Shown: in pieces, positions 57,416-64,000 of the stretch
Numbering within the stretch: the first letter of the stretch is position 1
Layout of the letters: each line of letters opens with the position of its first letter
NCBI RefSeq assembly: GCF_039523795.1
Contig: NZ_BAAAFZ010000029.1
Span: 1-64,000 of the forward strand
DNA length: 64,000 bases
Reading direction: 5' to 3'
DNA from: Craurococcus roseus
GTDB lineage: Bacteria > Pseudomonadota > Alphaproteobacteria > Acetobacterales > Acetobacteraceae
The notes under the pieces: model-generated
Told to the model about the DNA's origin: nothing
Database searches by the model: none
What the model saw: the letters and a program-made list of their open reading frames with translations, nothing else
Translations under genes and position numbers: made by a program

Positions 57416-58612
57416 ATGATCGACGGCAGGATCGCCCTCCGCAAGCTGCCGGAGAAGGGCCCCGACGCCGCCTTCCTGCGCGGGATGATCGGCTTCGCCG
57501 CGCAGCGGCTCTGGAGCTGGAGGCGGGCGGGCTGACCGGGGCCGCCCACGGCGAGCGCGGCCCGGACCGGCTGGTGCGGCGCAACGGCTACCGCGGGCGC
57601 GACCGGCGGACCCGGGCGGGCACCGCGGAGCCGCGCATCCCGCGGCTCCGGCGGGGCGGCTGCTTCCCCGCCTTCCCCGAGCCCCGGCGGCTGGCCGGGG
57701 AGGCGCCGACGGCGGTGGTCCAGAAGGCCTGCGTCCACGGCGTTTCCACGCGCTCCGTCGATGACCCGGCCCGGGCGATGGGCCTGGACGGGGTCAGCGA
57801 GAGCCAAGTCTCGCGCCCCTGCGCCGGGATCGACGGGGGGCTGGGACTTCCTGGCGCGGCTCGTCGAGGGCGATCGGCCCCGCCTCTGGCTCGACGCGAC
57901 CCGCGTGAAGGTGCGCGAGGCCGGGCGGATCGTGCCGGCGGCCGCGACGGTCGCCGCGGGGGTCAACGCCGACGGGCGGCGCGAGGCGCTCGGCATGGCG
58001 GTCGGCGCCTCCGAGGCGGAGGCGTTCTGGCTCGACTTCCTGCGCGGCTTGGCGCGCCGCGGCCTGCGCGGCGTGAGGCTCGTCGTCTCCGACGCCCACG
58101 AGGGGCTGAAGACGGCCGTCGCCAAGGTGCTGCGCGCCACTTGGCAAAGGTGCCGCGTGCGTTTCGGCCGCAACGCCCCGGCGCACGCCGGGAAGTCCCG
58201 GCGCCGCATCGTCGCCGCCTGGATCGGCGCCGCCTACGCGCAGGACGGCGCCCCGGCCGCCCACGCCCAGTGGCGCTCCGTCGCCGACCGGCCCCGGCCC
58301 GAGGCGCCCCGCCTCGCCGCCCTGATGGACGCGGCCGGGGAGGACGTGCTGGCCTACATGCACCTCCCGGCCGCCCGCCGCGCCAAGCTCCACGGCACAA
58401 ATCCCATCGGGCGCCTCAACGGCGAGACCAAGCGGAGGACGGGCGTCGTGGGCGTCTTTCCGGACGAGGCCGCGGCGGTGGGGCTCGTGGGCGCCCCGCT
58501 GCCGGAGCAGTCCGGCGAGTGGGCCGCCCAGCGCGCCCGCCGCATGACCCCGGAAGGCATCGGCGCGGTGCGCGACACTGGCCCCGCCAGGCTGTCCGCC
58601 GAGCCGGCCTGA
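57416..58612 (+). pseudogene. Frameshifted IS256-family transposase
   Basis: Mutator-type (IS256) transposase spread over changing frames: LRKLPEKGPDAAFLRGMIGF, a shift near 57505-57512, then LVRRNGYRGRD through STRSVDD and VSESQVSR, and a second shift at a GGGGGG run near 57835 returning to the first frame. The remainder holds LWLDATRVKVREAGRIV (first catalytic Asp), LVVSDAHEGLKTAVAKVL (second Asp) and NGETKRRTGVVGVFPDEAA (late Glu region). All three catalytic regions survive, so decay is recent or the shifts are sequence errors. Terminal repeats were not identified. It interrupts the exopolysaccharide locus. Confidence 0.85.
57416..58612 (+). mobile_element. IS256-family insertion sequence remnant
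   Basis: Extent given is that of the recognisable transposase; the true ends and any target duplication could not be located, partly because of the nearby run of N. Confidence 0.6.
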
Positions 58613-58684
58613 CCCGGCGGCCCGACCCGCCGCGAAGCCCCGCTGCCACGCCATGCGGCGGGACACGACCCGGCGCTGGCCGCC

Positions 58685-60130
58685 CTACTCCCCCGCGGCG
58701 GGCGCGAAACCGGCGTCGCTGCTGTTGTCGTTGATGCCACCGGTCGCCCGTGCCCGACTCCGTGAAGCGGAAGGAGCGCCGCCTTGGAAGCCGCTGCGCG
58801 CCCGCGGCTCGGAGGCCGGATCGATCCCGCGCCTCCCGAACACGGCGTCGGCCCAACGGGCGGCGAACACCGGCCCGGCATGGTCCCGGCGGAGGCATTC
58901 CTCTTCCATCTTGAGCGCGCGGGCGATGGCCCCGCTGTGGTTGGCGGGCGCCCGCAGGAAAGCGGCCAGTGCGTCGCGGTCATCGAGGCACAAGGGGTAG
59001 TCCGGGAGGTCCAAACCTTCGAAGGTCACCGAGTTTCCCACGACCGGCACGCCGTGCGCGAAGCCCTCGAGCACCTTCGTCTTTATGCCCCCGCTGAGGA
59101 AGCTCGGCGTCACCAGGACGCTGCCGGGAGCGTACACGTCCGAGATGTCCTTGACGTAACCCGCCCACGTCACGTTGGGCACGCGGCGCTCCGGACGCCT
59201 TTGGCGCCCGTAGATCACGAGCGGCATCGGGAAACGCTCCCGCTGCCACAGGTCCAGCAAGAAATCGATCGTGAGCCTGTTCTGGGTGAGGGCGTCGGTC
59301 CCGATGAACACGGCGCGCAAGGGCGCGCCTGGCGATGACCACGGTGCGCGGCGCCGCGCGGCCGACCCCACGACCGGCGGGATGGCCAGGACCGCTGCCC
59401 GTGTCCGCGCCGGCAAGCGGTCGGCTTCGGTGCGGAGCATCCCGGCTTCCTCGCGGTTGAGGAGGACCACACGGTCCGCCAACGCGAGGAGTTCCCTCTC
59501 CGCGTGGCGGAGCGCCAAGCGCTCGTAGCCCAGGACCAATCGCGCGACGGCGCGCGACTTGACGATGCGCGCCACAGGTCCGGGCACGCGGGCCTCGAGG
59601 TAGCCGAGGGACAACGGCAGCTTCCGGTCGATGAGCTCGCCGTAGCGCCGCGACATCAGGTCGTCCGCGTCGACGACGATCCGCGCGCCGGGGCGGCGCC
59701 GCCGGAGGTGGCGCAGCAGGGGCAGGGTCCGCACGCCGTCCAGGTAGATGACGTCGCTGTCCGCCGCCGCGGCGGCGGCGGCGGCCATGCCGCTCGGATC
59801 GGCGAAGATGGCGCATTGCAGCGGCAGCGGACGTCCGGAAAGCAGCCCGCGCAGCAGCGCCCAAACCGTCGCGCCCGCCCCGGACAGCCGGCGCCGCTCC
59901 AGCGCGTTCTGCAAGCGAGCCTCCCTGAGCGAGCCCAGCGGTGCGAGCGCGCTCCGCACCGACCGCGCCACGTTGACGCGGCCGGCGCCGTCCACCCCGT
60001 CCAGCGCCCGCGTCCAAACCGCGAGAATTCGGCACGGCTGTTCGGCTGGGGCAGGTCGCGCTTCGGGCTCGGTCTCAAGGAGGCTGAAGGATGCCAACGC
60101 ACGCACTCCTGCGGTGAAAGTTCCTGACAC
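58685..60130 (-). CDS. Glycosyltransferase, GT4-like
   Basis: Predicted GT-B glycosyltransferase of 481 residues. The N-terminal half has DSDVIYLDGVRTLPLLRHL and RIVVDADDLMSRRY. The C-terminal half has RAVFIGTDALTQNRLTIDFLLDLW, VTPSFLSGGIKTKVLEGFAHGVPVVGNSVTFEGL, the nucleotide-sugar binding region typical of GT4. The last 60 residues are low-complexity. It resembles the sugar transferases that sit at the end of alphaproteobacterial exopolysaccharide loci, and is now separated from them by the IS remnant. Confidence 0.85.
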   Translation of the reverse strand: MSGTFTAGVRALASFSLLETEPEARPAPAEQPCRILAVWTRALDGVDGAGRVNVARSVRSALAPLGSLREARLQNALERRRLSGAGATVWALLRGLLSGRPLPLQCAIFADPSGMAAAAAAAADSDVIYLDGVRTLPLLRHLRRRRPGARIVVDADDLMSRRYGELIDRKLPLSLGYLEARVPGPVARIVKSRAVARLVLGYERLALRHAERELLALADRVVLLNREEAGMLRTEADRLPARTRAAVLAIPPVVGSAARRRAPWSSPGAPLRAVFIGTDALTQNRLTIDFLLDLWQRERFPMPLVIYGRQRRPERRVPNVTWAGYVKDISDVYAPGSVLVTPSFLSGGIKTKVLEGFAHGVPVVGNSVTFEGLDLPDYPLCLDDRDALAAFLRAPANHSGAIARALKMEEECLRRDHAGPVFAARWADAVFGRRGIDPASEPRARSGFQGGAPSASRSRARATGGINDNSSDAGFAPAAGE

Positions 60131-60756
60131 TCACGCGACCGCCCGATGCGGCGACCGACGACGCGCGGGCGGCGTGCCGCTCTGAAGCGAAGGAGCCCGA
60201 GCACGGCTGGCCACCGCCTCAACCGATGGGGACCTGCAACGATCAACGGCGGTGCGCCATGTGCCGCAGCGTCAACGCGACGCGGTGTTGGGTGTACGCG
60301 ATTCGAAACGAAAAAGGGTTCGATTCGCCGTGTTATCAACAAAACGGCGACACATGTAGCAGCCTGTTTCGTCTTTTTGGTGAGCCGTGACCAACAACAG
60401 CCGTCCTGCCTGAGATCCGGAAGCCAGCGTAGATACAACCTTTGATTTTGTTGAATGAACTGTTCTTGCAGCAATCAGAGTTGCATTCGCTAGGTACGGC
60501 TCAACTGTAGTCGTAAATTTCATGTCCCCCAGGTAAGGTAGACGGTGTTGATGACTTGACGGAGCCACGAACCAGTTTTGTATTGAAAAGACTTAGGCGG
60601 GCTCGCTGGTCTCCGAGGCCTCTACACGGGGTCGTTACGGACCTTGGCCCGAACATCGCCGCTTCCGGCGTCGCGGAGCCCTGTCAGCTCGTCCTCCCCT
60701 TGCGGGAACGCCCATCGGACTGCCAGAGGGGCGGAGCGGGCCGCTCCGCCGGCGCG
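60131..60756. other. AT-richer gene-free region
   Basis: About 626 bases with no supportable gene. Base composition drops clearly between about 60290 and 60600. A 7-base inverted repeat TCGCCGT/ACGGCGA lies at 60325-60350. The region probably contains the promoter of the minus-strand glycosyltransferase and may be the boundary of the exopolysaccharide locus. Short open frames here lack codon bias. Confidence 0.5.
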
Positions 60757-61711
60757 TCATTCCGTTCGTATGCCCGCGTTGCGCATGAGCGTGGCGTAGC
60801 GCTCGGCGTCGCGGTTGCTCGGCCGGAGCGTTGGGTCGTCCAGCGCGCGGTTCACGAACGCCGCCAGCCGGGCCACCGCCGCCGCGGGCAAGCCCGCTTG
60901 CCCCATCAGCATGTACCAAACGTTCGCGTCGAAATCGGGCGCTTCGAAGCCGGGGAAGCGTTGCTCGGCGACGGTGGGCAGGTCCGGAAGCCACTCGATG
61001 CGCCGCGGCATCGTGGTGGCGAGCGCGCGCACGCGGCCCTCGTGGATGTGCGGCAGGTAGGTGGGGAAGGTGTCGATGGCGAGGTCGATGCGGCCGGCCA
61101 GGATCTCGTTCACCGCCTGCCCGGTGCCGCGGAAGGGCACGTGCGTCATCCGGGCGCCGGCGCGCACGGCGAGCAGCTCCACCGCCAAGTGCTGCTGCGT
61201 GGCCACGCCGGAGGACGAGTAGCTCAGCTTCCCGGGATTGGCGCGCGCGTGCTCCACCAGCCCGCGCAGGTCGCGCGCGCGGGAGGAGAGCGGCACCACC
61301 ACCACCAGCGGCACGGTCGCGGCGAGCACGATGGGGGTCTGGTCGCGGTATATGTCGAAGGGCGGCGGATTCATGTGCGGCGGCACCACGGCGGAGGCGC
61401 TCACCGTCGTCATGAACAGGGTGTGGCATCCGGCGGCGCGCGGATGCCGGCGAGCGCCGCGACCGTGCCGCTGGCGCCCGGCCGGTTCTCCACCGTGATG
61501 GTTCGGCCGAGGTCGGCTTGCAGCGCCGGCTGCAGCAGGCGCGAGATGATGTCGGTGCCGCCGCCGGGCGCGAAGCCGACCAGCAGGATGATCGGGCGCG
61601 ACGGCTCCCACCGCGGCGGAACCGGCTGCGCGCGGGCGACGGGTGGCAGGAGCGCCGCCGCCGCGCGGCGCCCACCACCGCGCGCCGTGCGGCGGCGGCG
61701 TTCGTCGTCAT
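60757..61711 (-). pseudogene. Frameshifted Bug-family (TctC-like) receptor
   Basis: An extracytoplasmic Bug receptor read in three frames. The leader MTTNAAAARRAVVGA starts at 61711; after a shift near 61661-61670 the frame gives AAALLPPVARAQ and IILLVGFAPGGGTDIISRLL with ENRPGASGTVAALAGIR; after another near 61425-61431 it gives HTLFMTTVSASAVVPP, THVPFRGTGQAVNEILAGRID and the normal C-terminus. All family motifs are otherwise intact and in order, so either two recent mutations or two sequence errors are involved. No TctA/TctB genes adjacent. Confidence 0.8.
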
Positions 61712-61810
61712 GCCCGGTTCCCTCCACGCGGTCTTTTCGCGCCGGAGCTTGCGAGCGGTCCGGGGGCTGTCAAGGATCGGCCGTACCCCAAAGTCAGGAG
61801 CGCAGCGCGC

Positions 61811-62218
61811 ATGGAACGCCTCTTCACCGCCGTCGCCACCCGCATCGCCGGCTTCGCGGGCCAGCCCGAGGCCTTCGTCCTCGCGCTCGGCGCCATCGTC
61901 GTTTGGGGGCTGACGGGGCCGCTGTTCGGCTATTCCGACACGTGGCAGCTCGTGGTGAACACGGCCACCACCATCGTCACCTTCCTCATGGTGTTCCTGA
62001 TCCAGAATTCGCAGAACCGCGACGCCGCGGCGATGCAGGCCAAGCTCGACGAGCTGATCCGCGCCAGCGGCGAGGCGCGGAACCGCTTCATCGGCATCGA
62101 GCACCTGACGGAGCACGAGCTGCGCGAGATCCGAGAAGCCATCGAGCGGGAGGGCGGCGACGAAGCGAATGGGACGGTGCGCATCGACACGGTGGGCCGG
62201 CTGCTGGGCCGTCTCTAG
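61811..62218 (+). CDS. Low-affinity iron permease family protein
   Basis: Small membrane protein of 135 residues. Two predicted membrane segments, AFVLALGAIVVWGLTGPLFG and LVVNTATTIVTFLMVFLIQ, are followed by the family motif NSQNRDAAAMQAKLDELI and a charged cytoplasmic tail (EHLTEHELREI). The family is named after the yeast Fet4-type iron permease but in bacteria is much shorter, and transport has not been generally shown. It is divergent from the receptor pseudogene. Confidence 0.88.
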   Translation: MERLFTAVATRIAGFAGQPEAFVLALGAIVVWGLTGPLFGYSDTWQLVVNTATTIVTFLMVFLIQNSQNRDAAAMQAKLDELIRASGEARNRFIGIEHLTEHELREIREAIEREGGDEANGTVRIDTVGRLLGRL

Positions 62219-62223
62219 CCCGA

Positions 62224-63000
62224 TCAGGCGCCGGTCCAGCGCGGGGGCCGGCGGGCCAGGAAACTTTCGACGCCTTCGCGGAAGTCGGCGCTGGTGAAGC
62301 ACATGGCGACCAGGTCGTCGCCGTCCACCGCGCGGGCGGCCAAGCGGAGGCGGCGCATCGCCTCCTTGGTGGCGCGGAGCGTCAGCGGCGCGTGGCCGGC
62401 CAGCGTCCGCGCCAGCTCCTCGGCGCGGGCCAGGAGCGCGGCGCGGTCCGGCAGCACCTCGGACAACAGGCCGATCGACCGGGCTTCCTCGGCGCCCACC
62501 AGCCGCGCGGTGTAGACGAGGTCGATCACCCGCGCCGGGCCGACCAGCGCCGCGAGGCGCGCGTAGTTCGCCATGGACAGGCAGTTGCCGAGGGTCTTGG
62601 CGATGGGGAAGCCGATGCGGGCATCCGCCGTGCCGAGGCGCATGTCGCACACCGCGGCGATGGCGGCGCCCCCGCCGGTGCAAGCGCCTGCGATGGCGGC
62701 GACCGTGGGCTTCGGGCACTCCTCGATGGCCGTTAGCGCGCGGTCCACCCGCGCTTCGTAGGCCAGTGCGTCCTCGGCGGTGCGGAAATCCCTGAACTGG
62801 GAGATGTCGGTGCCGGCTGCGAACGCGCGGTCGCCGGCGCCGGTGACGATGAGGGCGCGCACGCCGGCATCGGACGCGATCTCGCCGCACAGCGCGGCCA
62901 GGCGCTCGTACATGGGGAAGGTGAGGGCGTTGCGCGCCTGCGGGCGGTTCAGGGTGGCGAAGCCGATGCCGTCGCGGACCTCGTAGAGCAGGTCTTCCAT
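62224..63000 (-). CDS. Enoyl-CoA hydratase/isomerase family protein
   Basis: Crotonase-fold protein of 258 residues acting on a CoA thioester. FAAGTDISQF and GACTGGGAAIAAVCDMRLG mark the oxyanion-hole segments, and GFPIAKTLGNCLSMANYARL follows as in the family. The longer open frame upstream is rejected: the ATG at 63000 has GGAAGGAG before it. The exact reaction (hydration, isomerisation or other) cannot be told. It is convergent with the iron permease-like gene (five bases apart) and divergent from the tartrate-dehydratase-like gene. Confidence 0.9.
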   Translation of the reverse strand: MEDLLYEVRDGIGFATLNRPQARNALTFPMYERLAALCGEIASDAGVRALIVTGAGDRAFAAGTDISQFRDFRTAEDALAYEARVDRALTAIEECPKPTVAAIAGACTGGGAAIAAVCDMRLGTADARIGFPIAKTLGNCLSMANYARLAALVGPARVIDLVYTARLVGAEEARSIGLLSEVLPDRAALLARAEELARTLAGHAPLTLRATKEAMRRLRLAARAVDGDDLVAMCFTSADFREGVESFLARRPPRWTGA

Positions 63001-63126
63001 GCGCGCGTCTCCTTCCGTTCCGGGCAGCCTAGGGGCGGGCGCCGCGGCGGCAACCCTCGCACCGCTTGACGCGCCAAGCGTCGCGGGGGAGCAAGCGGGC
63101 CTCGCGGACAGGGAAGGGCGGGCCCC

Positions 63127-64000
63127 ATGCGCATCGTCTCGGTGAAGGACGCGGTGGTGCCGATCAGCTCCGCCATCGCCAACGCCTACATAGACTTTTC
63201 CAAGATGACGGCGAGCGTGGTCGCCGTGACGGTGGAGGCCGGGGACGGCAAGCGCGCCACCGGCTTCGGCTTCAACAGCAACGGCCGCTACGCCCAACCC
63301 GGCCTGTTGCGCGAACGCTTCATCCCGCGCCTGCTCGAAGCGGGAGGCGACGCGCTCTTCCACGCCGACGGCGGACTCGAGCCCGCGGGCGCCTGGATGG
63401 CGATGATGCGGAACGAAAAGCCCGGCGGGCACGGCGACCGGAGCGTCGCGGTGGGCACGCTCGACATGGCGCTTTGGGACGCGGCGGCCAAGCTGGCCGG
63501 GGTGCCGCTGTGGCGGCTGCTGGCCGATCGGTTCCGCGGCGGGCAGGCGGACGAGGCGGCCTGGGTCTACGCCGCCGGCGGCTACTACCACCCGGGCAAG
63601 GGCACCGAAGGCTTGGTCGAGGAGATGAAGCGCTACCTCGGCCTCGGCTACTCGGTGGTGAAGATGAAGATCGGAGGCGCGCCCGGCAGCGCCATCAAGG
63701 ACGCGCTGCGGGACGACGTGGCGCGGATCGAGGCGGTGCTGAAGCTGCTCGGCGGCGACGGCTCCCGCCTCTGCGTGGACGTGAACGGCCGCTTCGGCCT
63801 GCACGCGGCGCTGTCCTACGCCGCGGCGCTGACCCCCTACAAGCTCCGCTGGTACGATGAGCCGCTGGACCCGCTCGACTTCGCCACCCACGCGACCCTC
63901 GCGGAGCACTACGGCGGGCCGATCGCCACCGGCGAGAACCTGTTCTCCGCCGCCGACGCGCGCAACCTGGTCCGCCACGCCGGCCTCCGCCCGGACCGCG
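63127..64000 (+). CDS. D-tartrate dehydratase-like enolase-superfamily enzyme, 3' end outside window
   Basis: First 291 residues of a mandelate racemase-type enzyme with close motif-by-motif agreement to the characterised D-tartrate dehydratase (TarD) of Bradyrhizobium: NAYIDFSKMTASVVAV, GFGFNSNGRYAQPGLLRERF, NEKPGGHGDRSVAVGT, YAAGGYYHPGKG, the catalytic lysine pair in VVKMKIGGAP (Lys179/Lys181), the metal ligands in CVDVNGRF, WYDEPLDP and ATGENLFS. It would dehydrate D-tartrate, or a similar acid sugar, to oxaloacetate-type products. The ATG at 63127 is the first start in frame; the gene runs off the window. Confidence 0.88.
   Translation, partial: MRIVSVKDAVVPISSAIANAYIDFSKMTASVVAVTVEAGDGKRATGFGFNSNGRYAQPGLLRERFIPRLLEAGGDALFHADGGLEPAGAWMAMMRNEKPGGHGDRSVAVGTLDMALWDAAAKLAGVPLWRLLADRFRGGQADEAAWVYAAGGYYHPGKGTEGLVEEMKRYLGLGYSVVKMKIGGAPGSAIKDALRDDVARIEAVLKLLGGDGSRLCVDVNGRFGLHAALSYAAALTPYKLRWYDEPLDPLDFATHATLAEHYGGPIATGENLFSAADARNLVRHAGLRPDR

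Noticed and set aside
60310..60335. tRNA-like T-loop GGTTCGATTC
   Set aside because: No acceptor, anticodon or D-arm can be built around it on either strand.
60272..60568. 98-residue minus-strand frame in the AT-richer gap
   Set aside because: No codon bias, no recognisable motif and no ribosome-binding site.
62224..63978. 584-residue frame including the enoyl-CoA hydratase
   Set aside because: The extra N-terminal half is the antisense shadow of the tartrate-dehydratase-like gene; the ATG at 63000 has a strong ribosome-binding site and begins the family homology.

Overview
The window is very GC-rich, with strong G/C at third codon positions. Its gene set points to an alphaproteobacterium, most likely an acetic-acid-bacteria relative of the Roseomonas type (Acetobacteraceae). 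The pointers are an alphaproteobacterial LptD, a LexA site of the GTTC-N7-GTTC class, an imuA-imuB-dnaE2 mutagenesis cassette, Bug-type solute receptors, HWE-family kinase signalling and ergothioneine genes. This is inference from gene families; no 16S gene is present. Two runs of N (29894-29989 and 57334-57350) are assembly gaps, and several frameshifts could be true decay or assembly error.

Layout. 1-8.2 kb: the end of lptD, a PAS/HWE histidine kinase, a family 2 glycosyltransferase, a glucose-1-phosphate cytidylyltransferase and a polysaccharide flippase. 8.4-11.4 kb: egtB-egtD (ergothioneine) and a glycerophosphodiesterase. 11.5-24.9 kb: a tightly packed plus-strand operon with a complete branched-chain amino-acid type ABC transporter, two acyl-CoA synthetases, isovaleryl-CoA dehydrogenase and both methylcrotonyl-CoA carboxylase subunits. 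This reads as an uptake-activation-oxidation route for leucine-derived or short branched acids. 24.8-32.0 kb (minus strand): a small unknown gene and the SOS mutasome imuA-imuB-dnaE2, with a LexA box in front. 32.2-34.6 kb: cysK, cysE and an OsmC protein. 34.6-40.7 kb: a Bug solute receptor, an RpoD-family sigma factor, msrA, msrB, a decayed DUF2243 gene and a class V aminotransferase.

41.3-60.1 kb is an exopolysaccharide locus. It holds an initiating sugar-phosphate transferase, two divergent GH26-like glycosidases (one with a Tat signal, one with duplicated carbohydrate-binding modules and RTX repeats), glycosyltransferases, a Wzy-like polymerase, a Wzx flippase, a Wzc/GumC-like chain-length protein, an AAA ATPase and a frameshifted IS256-family transposase. 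The last 4 kb hold a frameshifted Bug receptor, a low-affinity iron permease-like protein, an enoyl-CoA hydratase and the start of a D-tartrate-dehydratase-like enolase-superfamily gene.

Most unusual observations: (1) a 40-bp tandem array of about 14 units separating imuA from imuB; (2) an expansion of 69-bp repeats inside dnaE2 that seems to derive from its own helix-hairpin-helix segment; (3) a Wzc-type protein in which Walker A, A' and B are all degenerate, next to an intact AAA ATPase; (4) the paired GH26-like enzymes routed to different export systems, with an inverted repeat covering the ribosome-binding site of the secreted one; (5) a sigma factor with a non-canonical C-terminus and an attenuator-like hairpin in its leader.
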